A stretch of 64,000 bases of DNA from contig NZ_LMGL01000001.1 of the NCBI RefSeq assembly GCF_001427145.1, forward strand, positions 667,540 through 731,539, written 5' to 3'. The first letter of the stretch is position 1; each line of letters starts with the position of its first letter. This DNA comes from Microbacterium sp. Root166. Its GTDB lineage: Bacteria > Actinomycetota > Actinomycetes > Actinomycetales > Microbacteriaceae. This document shows, piece after piece, positions 16,740 through 23,720 of this stretch. A program made the position numbers and the translations under genes. The notes beneath the pieces were generated by a model, which saw only the letters and a program-made list of their open reading frames with translations, did not search any database and was not told the origin of the DNA.

Positions 16740-18179
16740 ATGACCACCACCACCGCTGAACTCGACGCCCTCGCCGACGCGGCGGCCGCCGCTGCTCCCG
16801 TGTGGCGGGAAGCGGATGCCGCGACCCGGGCTTCCTGGCTGCGTGCCGCCGCCGATGCCCTCGACGCCCACATCGACGAGCTCGTCGCGATCGCCGACGA
16901 GGAGACCCGCCTGGGCGAGACCCGCCTGCGCGGCGAGGTCGGCCGCACCACCGGTCAGCTGCGGCTGTTCGCGACCGCCGTCGAGGAGGGCTCGTACCTC
17001 GAGCTCACGGTCGACGACGCCGATCCGTCGGCGGTTCCGCCGCGCCCGGAGCTGCGCCGCACCCTCACCGGCGTCGGTCCCGTCGCCGTGTTCTCGGCCT
17101 CGAACTTCCCGTTCGCGTTCTCGGTCGCCGGCGGCGACACGGCCTCGGCGCTGGCCGCCGGCAACCCGGTGATCGTCAAGGCTCACTCCGGCCACCCGCG
17201 CCTGTCGCAGCGCACCGCGGCCGTCGTGGCCGAGGCGCTCACGTCCGCCGGGGCGCCCGAGGGATCGCTCGGCCTCGTCGAGGGCCGCGAGGCGGGCAAC
17301 GCGCTGGTGCAGCATCCGCTCATCCAGGCCGCCGGTTTCACCGGCTCGGTCGGCGGTGGCCGCGCCCTCTTCGACCTGGCCTCGGGACGCCCCGACCCGA
17401 TCCCGTTCTACGGCGAGCTCGGCTCGGTGAACCCCGTCGTCATCACCGCGGCGGCGCTGGCGGCTCGGGGCGAGGTGCTCGCGGAGGGCCTCGTCGCCTC
17501 GTTCACGCTCGGGGTCGGCCAGTTCTGCACCAAGCCGGGCGTGGTGTTCGTCCCTGCGGATGCCGGCTTCGAGCAGCTCGTCGCCGCGGCCGTCGCCGGG
17601 GCCAAGGGCGGCGCGCTGCTGACCGACCGCATCACCGCGGGCTTCCCGGAGGGCATCGCGCATCTCGAGGCGGACCCTTCGGTCGCGATCATCGCCCGCG
17701 GCGAGGACGGCATCGGCGCCCAGCCGGTGGTGCTGACGACGGATGCCGCGTCCGTCGCCGCCCGCCCCGAGACGCTGCTCGAGGAATGCTTCGGACCGGT
17801 CACGCTGCTCGTGCGCTACTCGTCCGACGACGAGCTGCTCGCGGCGCTGCGCGCCGTGCCCGGGTCACTCACCGGAACGATCCACAGCGAAGCCGGCGAC
17901 GACGTGAACGCCGTGCTCGCGGTGCTCGAGCGCAAGGTCGGGCGCGTGCTCTTCGCCGGCTGGCCGACCGGGGTCGCCGTCACGTGGTCACAGCACCACG
18001 GCGGACCGTGGCCCGCCACGACCTCGCTGCACACGTCGGTCGGCGTGACGGCCGTGCGCCGGTTCCTGCGTCCGGTCGTGTTCCAGGACGCGCCCGCGCA
18101 CCTGCTGCCGCCGCAGCTGCGCGACGAAGAGCTCGCCCGCCTGCCGCATCGCCGCAACGGCGTGCTGCGAGTGCCCTGA
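16740..18179 (+). CDS. Alpha-ketoglutarate semialdehyde dehydrogenase (NADP+ aldehyde dehydrogenase)
   Basis: A 479-residue aldehyde dehydrogenase predicted to oxidise 2,5-dioxopentanoate to 2-oxoglutarate, feeding the TCA cycle. The nucleophile is C263 in GVGQFCTKPG and the general base E226 in FYGELGSVNP. VFSASNFPFAFSVAGGDTASALAAGNPV and VTWSQHHGGPWPATT are typical of KGSA dehydrogenases rather than generic aldehyde dehydrogenases. AAAGGA precedes the ATG. It is the last gene of the operon; two palindromes follow. Confidence 0.9.
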   Translation: MTTTTAELDALADAAAAAAPVWREADAATRASWLRAAADALDAHIDELVAIADEETRLGETRLRGEVGRTTGQLRLFATAVEEGSYLELTVDDADPSAVPPRPELRRTLTGVGPVAVFSASNFPFAFSVAGGDTASALAAGNPVIVKAHSGHPRLSQRTAAVVAEALTSAGAPEGSLGLVEGREAGNALVQHPLIQAAGFTGSVGGGRALFDLASGRPDPIPFYGELGSVNPVVITAAALAARGEVLAEGLVASFTLGVGQFCTKPGVVFVPADAGFEQLVAAAVAGAKGGALLTDRITAGFPEGIAHLEADPSVAIIARGEDGIGAQPVVLTTDAASVAARPETLLEECFGPVTLLVRYSSDDELLAALRAVPGSLTGTIHSEAGDDVNAVLAVLERKVGRVLFAGWPTGVAVTWSQHHGGPWPATTSLHTSVGVTAVRRFLRPVVFQDAPAHLLPPQLRDEELARLPHRRNGVLRVP

Positions 18180-18193
18180 CCTGCGTCTCCCGC

Positions 18194-18255
18194 GCCGACT
18201 TGCCACAGGACGCCGGATCCCGGCTCTCGTAGGCCGCGAATTCTGGCAACTCGGC
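18194..18255. terminator. Hairpin at the end of the aldarate operon
   Basis: GCCGACTTGCCA (18194-18205) pairs with TGGCAACTCGGC (18244-18255), with one mismatch in 12 and a 38-nt loop. It starts 15 nt after the KGSA dehydrogenase stop. Confidence 0.5.
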
Positions 18256-18332
18256 GGCAGAGCGGACCCGGGTCGCGGCCTCGGCCTCGGTCTCGGGCGC
18301 GATGCGGCCTCCGGCTCGGCGCGAGCGCGGGC

Positions 18333-18401
18333 GCGAGACACGCCAATCCGCCTGAGGCGGCCGGCGACGCCAGGAGTATCAGGTGCCGCGGGGAGTCTCA
18401 G
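18333..18401. repeat. Nested palindrome, family 1 copy D
   Basis: GAGAC (18335-18339)/GTCTC (18395-18399) outer arms, CGCCTGAG (18349-18356)/TATCAGG (18377-18383) inner arms and GGCGACGCC centre (18363-18371). It lies between convergent genes and its right arm covers the glycerate kinase stop codon. It is the most degenerate of the four copies. Confidence 0.55.
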
Positions 18402-19519
18402 CCCAGCGCGCTCGCGAGGGCGGCGCCCGCCTCGGTGAGCCACCGCGCCGGGTCGGTCATCGCCGCAGCGCCTGAGCCGGCGAGGTCGGTCAGCGACGCG
18501 GTCGCTGCGAATGACGTCAGCTCGACGTCCGGCGCGATGCGGCCCGCGACCAGTGCCACGGGCACCCCGGTCTCGGCGGCGATCGCACCCACGCGCGCCG
18601 GCACCTTGCCCGCGGCGGACTGGCCGTCGTACGATCCTTCGCCGGTGATGACGACGGATGCCGCGCCCACCGCCGCATCCAGACCCACCAGTTCCGCGAC
18701 CGCGGCCGAGCCGGGCACGAGGGTGGCGCCCCACGCGAGCAGTCCGAACCCGGTGCCGCCAGCGGCTCCCGCGCCGGGCGTCTCGGGATCGGCGGGGAGC
18801 AGGTCACCGAGGCGCGCGAGCGCGGCGTCGAGCGCCAGCACCTCCGCGTTCGAGGCGCCCTTCTGCGGACCGAAGACGGCGGCCGCGCCCCACGCGCCGA
18901 CGAGCGGATTGGTCACGTCGGTGAGCACCGAGACCCCGCCGGCCGGAAGCGCCGGCAGGCCGGAGAGGTCGGCGACGGCGACGTGGGCAAGGCCCCGACC
19001 GCCGGGGACGACTGGCGTGCCGGACGCGTCTGTGAAGCGGGCGCCCAGGGCGGTGAGGGCCCCGAGGCCACCGTCGGTCGAGGCGCTCGAGCCGATGCCC
19101 AGCACGAGCCGGCTCACGCCGTAGGCGAGAGCGGCGGCGATGGCCTGACCGAAGCCGGTGGTGTCGGCATCCATCGCCCGCAGTTTGGGAGGGGTGCCGA
19201 GCAGCTCGATCCCACTGGTGCTCGCAAGCTCGACGACGCCGATGCCGTCGGGGTCGGCCGCCGTCGGCGGCAGCAGCAGCCAGGTGGCGTCGATGGTCCG
19301 GCCGTGGGGTCCCGTGACACGGACGGGCATGCGGCGCGAGCCCGCAACGGCGGTCTCGAACGCATCGAGCGTGCCTTCGCCGCCGTCGGCCATCGGCACC
19401 AGGCGGATCGCGTCATGGGGGCGGACCCGGTTCCATCCGGCACCGAGCGCGGTGGCCGCAGGGGCCGCGCCGATCGTCCCCTTGAAGGAGTCCGGGGCGA
19501 CCACGACGGTGTGCACCAT
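18398..19519 (-). CDS. Glycerate kinase, GK1 type
   Basis: A 373-residue enzyme phosphorylating D-glycerate to 2-phosphoglycerate (class I, garK/glxK family). The N-terminal VVVAPDSFKGTIGAA, VPMADGGEGTLDAFE, LGIGSSASTDGGLGALTALG, LTDVTNPLVGAWGAAAVFGPQKGA and ITGEGSYDGQSAAGKVP motifs are all present. GAGGAG precedes the ATG. It is convergent with the aldarate operon and may complete a glucarate/galactarate branch yielding tartronate semialdehyde and glycerate, although no aldolase or reductase for that branch is in the window. The upstream operator suggests LacI-type control. Confidence 0.93.
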   Translation of the reverse strand: MVHTVVVAPDSFKGTIGAAPAATALGAGWNRVRPHDAIRLVPMADGGEGTLDAFETAVAGSRRMPVRVTGPHGRTIDATWLLLPPTAADPDGIGVVELASTSGIELLGTPPKLRAMDADTTGFGQAIAAALAYGVSRLVLGIGSSASTDGGLGALTALGARFTDASGTPVVPGGRGLAHVAVADLSGLPALPAGGVSVLTDVTNPLVGAWGAAAVFGPQKGASNAEVLALDAALARLGDLLPADPETPGAGAAGGTGFGLLAWGATLVPGSAAVAELVGLDAAVGAASVVITGEGSYDGQSAAGKVPARVGAIAAETGVPVALVAGRIAPDVELTSFAATASLTDLAGSGAAAMTDPARWLTEAGAALASALG

Positions 19520-19554
19520 GTCGTCATTCTCCTCGGTTCGGCCGCGACGCGCTC

Positions 19555-19568
19555 GGAAAGCGCTCTCC
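19555..19568. promoter_or_regulatory. LacI-type operator upstream of glycerate kinase
   Basis: GGAAAGCGCTCTCC shares GGAAAGCGCT with the twin operators at 4827 and 4868. Its near edge is 36 bp upstream of the glycerate kinase start, so it may be regulated by the same protein. Confidence 0.5.
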
Positions 19569-19618
19569 GCTCATCGTACCGGGTCTGCCGCCCTCGACCG
19601 AAGGGCGCTCTCCGTCAC

Positions 19619-19684
19619 AGATTCAGGAAACACGCCGCGCAGCAGTTCGACAGCGCCGCGGTTCGCGGCGTGTCTCCTGCATCT
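19619..19684. repeat. Long imperfect inverted repeat in a divergent gap
   Basis: A 21-bp stem with two mismatches between 19619-19639 and 19664-19684, loop 24 nt, including ACACGCCGCG/CGCGGCGTGT. It lies between divergent genes, so it cannot terminate either as usually understood. It shares the ACACGCCG word with the hairpin at 9009. Confidence 0.6.
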
Positions 19685-19768
19685 GGTTCTGCACGGGGGG
19701 TGTCGGCGTGCAACGCGACCGACCGCCACCCCTGGCCCGAGGACCGCTCCGACGACCAGGATGTCGGC

Positions 19769-20086
19769 ATGAGCGATGAGCACAATGTCGTCCGCATGTG
19801 GCGCGGAGTCATCCGCACGGACGACCGCGATGAGTACGTCGAGTACGTCGAGCGCACGGGCATCGAGCAGTACCGCTCGACTCCGGGCAACCGCGACGCC
19901 TGGACCCTGACGCGCGACCTGGGTGACGGCCTCACCGAGATCGTGACGATCTCGCGATGGGACAGCCTCGACAGCGTCCGAGGGTTCGCCGGCGACGACA
20001 TCGACAAGGCGGTGTATTACCCGGAGGACGATCGCTTCCTCGTCGAGCGGGACGACACCGTGCGCCACTACCTCCAGCGCAGCTGA
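19769..20086 (+). CDS. Small dimeric alpha/beta-barrel protein, antibiotic-monooxygenase-like
   Basis: A 105-residue cytoplasmic protein beginning MSDEHNVVRMWRGVIRTDD, with a TPGNRDAW segment, ITEIVTISRWDS-like strand (LTEIVTISRWDSLDSVRGFAG) and a PEDDRFLVERDD tail. This is the pattern of single-domain ABM-type ferredoxin-fold proteins, which act as monooxygenases or stress proteins. CCAGGA lies 8 nt before the ATG. No partner gene is evident and the substrate is unknown. Confidence 0.65.
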   Translation: MSDEHNVVRMWRGVIRTDDRDEYVEYVERTGIEQYRSTPGNRDAWTLTRDLGDGLTEIVTISRWDSLDSVRGFAGDDIDKAVYYPEDDRFLVERDDTVRHYLQRS

Positions 20087-20113
20087 GGCACCGGGCCTCG
20101 GCATCCGTCAGCC

Positions 20114-20174
20114 GTTCGTCTGTGCGAAACCGACCTTCCTGGGCGCCACCGACCTCGGAATCGCACAGACGAAC
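20114..20174. terminator. 14-bp hairpin between convergent genes
   Basis: GTTCGTCTGTGCGA (20114-20127) pairs perfectly with TCGCACAGACGAAC (20161-20174), loop 33 nt, in the convergent gap before the YidC paralogue. Confidence 0.55.
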
Positions 20175-20192
20175 CCGGGCGCAGCGCCCGCT

Positions 20193-20951
20193 TCAGCCCG
20201 CCACGAGGGGGAACCGCCGCCGCAGGACGATCCGCTGCACCAGCGTCCACACCACGGTCGTCGTGAGGTACAGCGCGGCCGCGAGCGGCACGAACAGCGC
20301 GAAGACCGCGGTCGTGAACTGCAGCGCACCCATCGCGCGGAGGAATCCGGGGTTCGCCAGCGGCGAGGCATCCGCGTCATCGGTCACCGGCACGGGCGGG
20401 CGGAAGGCCCGCCGCGTGACCTCGGCGGAGACCACGATGACGGCGATGAGCACACCGAACACCGCAAACGTCGCAGCGGTCGCCGTGCCTGCGGCGAGCG
20501 CGCCGACGACGCTCGCACCGAGCGGCACCCCGAGCAGCTGTTCCGTGAGCAGCCCATTGGCGTGGCCAGAGATCGCCGGATACGCGAACAGGGCGTACAC
20601 GATCGCGATGACCGGCGCCTGGGCGAGAAGCGGCAGGCACCCCGCGAACGGCGAGGTGTTCTCGTCGGAGTAGAGCTTCATCGTCTCGCGCTGCAGCCGC
20701 TCGCGGTCGCGTCCGTACCGTTTCTGCAGGGCTCGGAGTTTCGGCGCGAGGCGGCTGCGGGTCTGCTCGGCGCGTGCCTGCGACACTCCCGCGGGCACGA
20801 GCGCCGCGCGGACGAGCAGGGTGACAAGCAGAACGGATGCCGCGGCCGCGGCTCCGCCCGCGAGCGGTTCGAGCAGGGCGATGAGCTGCATCAGCCCGGC
20901 ATAGGCCGCGTCGAGGATCGCGGCGATGGGTGGGAAGGCGTAGATGTCCAT
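20193..20951 (-). CDS. YidC/Oxa1 family membrane protein insertase paralogue
   Basis: A 252-residue membrane protein starting MDIYAFPPIAAILDAAYAG. It has the Oxa1 core: a first membrane segment, a positively charged cytoplasmic hairpin (RAEQTRSRLAPKLRALQKRYGRDRERLQRE), SPFAGCLPLLAQAPVIAIVYALF, and further membrane segments ending in a basic tail RIVLRRRF. It lacks the large periplasmic domain, as usual for Gram-positive proteins, and is shorter than the main YidC. The neighbouring DUF6412 gene is a usual partner, and the rpmH-rnpA region of the housekeeping yidC is absent, so this is probably a second, accessory insertase. Confidence 0.85.
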   Translation of the reverse strand: MDIYAFPPIAAILDAAYAGLMQLIALLEPLAGGAAAAASVLLVTLLVRAALVPAGVSQARAEQTRSRLAPKLRALQKRYGRDRERLQRETMKLYSDENTSPFAGCLPLLAQAPVIAIVYALFAYPAISGHANGLLTEQLLGVPLGASVVGALAAGTATAATFAVFGVLIAVIVVSAEVTRRAFRPPVPVTDDADASPLANPGFLRAMGALQFTTAVFALFVPLAAALYLTTTVVWTLVQRIVLRRRFPLVAG

Positions 20952-21048
20952 AAGTTTCCGTCCGGTCGGTGTCGGGTGGGCGCGTGGCCACGAAGACACA
21001 GGCGAACGCCGAGGACACCCCGGAGGACGGGGAGGGGGCGGAAGCGGG

Positions 21049-21327
21049 TCAGGCGGCCGAGGCCGCGTACCCGGGAGCTCGCGGGCGAGCATGGCCCGCG
21101 GCATCCGGATGGCTCTGCGCCAGCTGGACGGAAACGTCGATCGCCCGCTGCGGATGGGGCGCGGAGCCGATGGCCGAGGCCGGGAGCTCGACCAACGAGA
21201 GGCTGATCGCGATGACCGCCACGGCGACGGCAGCTGCGGCGAACGCGATGGCGCTCGGCTCGCGGACGGCGGCCACGCCGAGGATCTCGAGGAGCAGGCG
21301 CAGGACGACGCCGATCGACTCGGTCAT
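21049..21327 (-). CDS. DUF6412-like small membrane protein
   Basis: A 92-residue protein starting MTESIGVVLRLLLEILGV with a perfect AAGGAGG ribosome-binding site. It has one or two N-terminal hydrophobic helices (about residues 5-22 and 28-50) and a histidine- and proline-rich tail. Small proteins of this type sit next to YidC paralogues in several Actinobacteria and are annotated DUF6412. The function is unknown. The gene lies 97 nt upstream of the insertase gene on the same strand and may be co-transcribed with it. Confidence 0.6.
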   Translation of the reverse strand: MTESIGVVLRLLLEILGVAAVREPSAIAFAAAAVAVAVIAISLSLVELPASAIGSAPHPQRAIDVSVQLAQSHPDAAGHARPRAPGYAASAA

Positions 21328-21410
21328 GCGCACCTCCTTCTGACCTGTTCCGCCCACGGTAGCACCGGCGGTTCGGCGGGTGCCGGCGACGGTGCGCTAC
21401 GGCATGCGGT

Positions 21411-22082
21411 TCACTCGTAGGTGTCGGTCCAGGACGCGATGTCCACGCCGTGGTTGTCGGGAGACGCGAGCGACCACCAGGCGGGTGCGTAGGAATCGTC
21501 GACGAGCCGGCCGCCGGCGGCGAGCGCGGCATCCACTCGCGCCCGCGCCTGGTCGGCCGGCACGAAGATGTCGAAGTGCGTCCGGCCACGCGACGGAGTG
21601 TCACCACTGATCGGGTTGAAGGCGAGCTGCGGTCCGCAGCGCAGCGGGTCGACAGCATCGGTGTCGCCGAAGTCCTCGTAGCCGAGTGCGGCGGTGAAGA
21701 ACGGTCGCACGTCGGCTTCGGAGTGCTGGGCGACGTAGATGCCGACCGACTGCGCGAGCGAGGGGTCGGGCGTCAGACGCAGTTCGGCGACTGCCTCGGA
21801 GACGGCGGCGGCGAACTCCGCGGCCGCCGCAGGGATGCCTTCGGGGTCGCGATACGGGATGCGCACGACGACCGCCTCGGGACGCACGTCGATATCGGGA
21901 AGGATGCCGCACCTCCCGGCAGCGGCGACGACGGGAGCCACGAGGCTCGCGGCGTGGGCGACCGACGTCGCCGTGAAGACGGCCTGCGGGCCCGTGCCCG
22001 TGACCCGCCAGTCCGCCACCCCGGGCGCTCGGTGGAACTCAGCGGCGGAGACCAGGTCGGGTCCGCGTGTCGACTCAGCCAT
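21411..22082 (-). CDS. Pterin-dehydratase-like/VOC two-domain protein
   Basis: A 223-residue protein with two parts. The N-terminal half (about residues 10-110: VSAAEFHRAPGVADWRVTG, AASLVAPVVAAAGRCGILPDIDVRPEAVVVRI) has the pattern of 4a-hydroxytetrahydrobiopterin dehydratase, though the His-His of the active site is replaced by GILPD. The C-terminal half (VGIYVAQHSEADVRPFFTAALGYEDF, RTHFDIFVPADQARARVDAALAAGG) is a glyoxalase/VOC domain. The fusion is common in Actinobacteria and uncharacterised. It overlaps the upstream VOC gene by 8 nt, so the two are co-translated. Confidence 0.75.
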   Translation of the reverse strand: MAESTRGPDLVSAAEFHRAPGVADWRVTGTGPQAVFTATSVAHAASLVAPVVAAAGRCGILPDIDVRPEAVVVRIPYRDPEGIPAAAAEFAAAVSEAVAELRLTPDPSLAQSVGIYVAQHSEADVRPFFTAALGYEDFGDTDAVDPLRCGPQLAFNPISGDTPSRGRTHFDIFVPADQARARVDAALAAGGRLVDDSYAPAWWSLASPDNHGVDIASWTDTYE

Positions 22083-22446
22083 GTGCGCCTTCTTCCCTGT
22101 CGTCGGATGAGGCCGTGACGCCGCCGAAGGACAGCTCGTTCCCGTCCGGGTCGCCGTACACGACCTTGCGCATCCCATCGTCGTACTTCTCGACTCGGGA
22201 CGGCTCGATCCCGCGATCCGAGATCGCCGAAGTCATGCCGTCGATGTCATCGACCATCAGCATGGTCAGCGACCCACCCGCGCGCTCGGGAAGCAGCTCG
22301 ATGTAGACGTAGCAGTGCGGCGCGACTTCCCAGACGGCTTCCCGCTCATTGGGGAAGAAGCTCGGTTCTGAGCCGAGAACAATGCCGTACCAGCGGAGCG
22401 AGCGCGCGAAGTCACTCACCGGGAATCCTGCGAAGAGGTCCGCCAT
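22075..22446 (-). CDS. VOC family protein (glyoxalase/bleomycin-resistance fold)
   Basis: A 123-residue single VOC domain: ADLFAGFPVSDFARSLRWYGIVLG at the N-terminus, HCYVYIELLPERAGGSLTMLMVDDIDG in the middle and KVVYGDPDGNELSFGG at the end. The gene is the upstream partner of the pterin-dehydratase/VOC fusion, overlapping it by 8 nt. The substrate is unknown; a metal-dependent lyase, dioxygenase or small-molecule-binding role are all possible. Confidence 0.8.
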   Translation of the reverse strand: MADLFAGFPVSDFARSLRWYGIVLGSEPSFFPNEREAVWEVAPHCYVYIELLPERAGGSLTMLMVDDIDGMTSAISDRGIEPSRVEKYDDGMRKVVYGDPDGNELSFGGVTASSDDREEGAHG

Positions 22447-22542
22447 GCCGCAGATGCTACTCCGGGTATCAAGGCCTCGGCAGGCGATCTCGCGCACCCC
22501 AGGCGGTCGGAACGTCGACTTCGGGGGCGGAATCGGGTCGGC

Positions 22543-22548
22543 TAGCAT
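22543..22548 (+). promoter_or_regulatory. -10 box of a leaderless S4-domain gene
   Basis: TAGCAT ends 6 nt before the ATG at 22555, consistent with a leaderless transcript, although GGGG directly before the start could also help. Confidence 0.4.
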
Positions 22549-22554
22549 TCGGGG

Positions 22555-22779
22555 ATGACGAAAGCGGCTCCCATCGACGTCTCGATCGGCAGTGACGGGA
22601 TTCGCCTCGGCCAGTTCATGAAGTTCGCCGGGCTCCTCGACTCCGGCGGCGACGTCAAAGAGGCCATCATCGACGGCTACGTCACGGTGAACGGCGAAGT
22701 CGATCGCCGCCGAGGACGCCAGCTGCAGATCGGCGACGTCGTCGGCTTCGAGGGACGCAGGGTGCGCGTCAGCCCCTGA
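22555..22779 (+). CDS. RNA-binding S4 domain protein (YbcJ-like)
   Basis: A 74-residue protein that is essentially one S4 domain: IRLGQFMKFAGLLDSGGDVKEAIIDGYVTVNGEVDRRRGRQLQIGDVV. Such stand-alone S4 proteins bind structured RNA and are linked to ribosome or tRNA-related functions. There is no catalytic domain. The stop is followed by a short gap and a putative small disordered protein. Confidence 0.88.
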   Translation: MTKAAPIDVSIGSDGIRLGQFMKFAGLLDSGGDVKEAIIDGYVTVNGEVDRRRGRQLQIGDVVGFEGRRVRVSP

Positions 22780-22856
22780 CGGACTGGACCGGATCATGCC
22801 CGGTCGGGGATGACAAGCCCCTCCCCCACGGCCCCGCGGTGTTCGATCCTCGGTTC

Positions 22857-23060
22857 ATGAGCGATCGAGACGACATGAAGCAGCCCCTCGACCACCGGCC
22901 GCCGGCCGACGAACGCGACGACGCGATGGACGTCCCGGAGCCGAGCTATCCCGGCACCGGAGGCGCGGCGGCACCGTCCGGAGTGTCCCCCGACACCGCC
23001 GCGGAACCCGAGGAGCCAAGACGTCACGGCCTCGACAAGCCGCCGCGAAGCGGAGCCTGA
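22857..23060 (+). CDS. Small disordered hypothetical protein
   Basis: A 67-residue reading frame starting MSDRDDMKQPLDHRPPAD and rich in Pro, Asp, Glu, Arg and Gly, so probably unstructured. An in-frame ATG at 22839 is possible. No motif is recognised. It is included because the composition and codon use look coding and no other gene occupies the region. Confidence 0.4.
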   Translation: MSDRDDMKQPLDHRPPADERDDAMDVPEPSYPGTGGAAAPSGVSPDTAAEPEEPRRHGLDKPPRSGA

Positions 23061-23074
23061 GCACAGCCTCCACC

Positions 23075-23671
23075 TCAGCGGCGGCTGGTGATGAGGTACC
23101 TTTCGTCGGCGGTCGGGCCGCCCCAATACGCCGGGTCATCGAGCATCCGGAGCTGCGCATCTTCCCGCCGGTCCTTGACGAGCCGGAAGCACTCATCGGC
23201 CTTGAGCCCGACACCGGTCTGCCATCGACCCTCGACGAGGATCAGCGCGCCGTTCGGAGCCAGCAGCTCGATCCAGCGGTCCAGGGCTGCGGCGGGGTCG
23301 GGCATCGCCCAGAGAACGTGGCGTGCGAGAACGACATCGAACGACCCCGCGGCGAGCGGCGGATCGGCGGCATCCGCAACCGTGAAGACCGGCTTCAGCG
23401 AAGCTTCCCGGGTCTTCTGCCGCGCTCGGCGGATCATCTCTGACGAGAAGTCGACACCGCTCACCAGGTGACCACCCTCCTCGGCGAGAAGAAGCGAAAG
23501 CGTCCCGGTTCCGCACCCGAGGTCGGCGACTCGACGCCCACGGCCGTCGATCAAGGGAAGCAGCAGATCGGCCCACGCCTTGCGGACGTGCGGATCCTTG
23601 AGTCCGTGGTCGGCGGCTTCATCGAAGTCGGCGGCCTCGGCATCCCACATGCTCCGTCCGTCGTCCGTCAT
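23075..23671 (-). CDS. Class I SAM-dependent methyltransferase
   Basis: A 198-residue methyltransferase. Motif I is VADLGCGTGTLSLLLAEEG (about residues 48-66), with GVDFSSEMIRRAR for the ribose-binding acidic residue, DAADPPLAAGSFDVVLARHVLWAMPDP for motifs II-III, and a C-terminal NGALILVEGRW strand. It resembles UbiE/SmtA-type small-molecule methyltransferases. The substrate is not predictable and the neighbours give no clue. Confidence 0.88.
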   Translation of the reverse strand: MTDDGRSMWDAEAADFDEAADHGLKDPHVRKAWADLLLPLIDGRGRRVADLGCGTGTLSLLLAEEGGHLVSGVDFSSEMIRRARQKTREASLKPVFTVADAADPPLAAGSFDVVLARHVLWAMPDPAAALDRWIELLAPNGALILVEGRWQTGVGLKADECFRLVKDRREDAQLRMLDDPAYWGGPTADERYLITSRR

Positions 23672-23720
23672 GCACCTGATCTTTCCACCGGGCGCGGACG
23701 TCGCCCGGAAGCAGTCCGGC

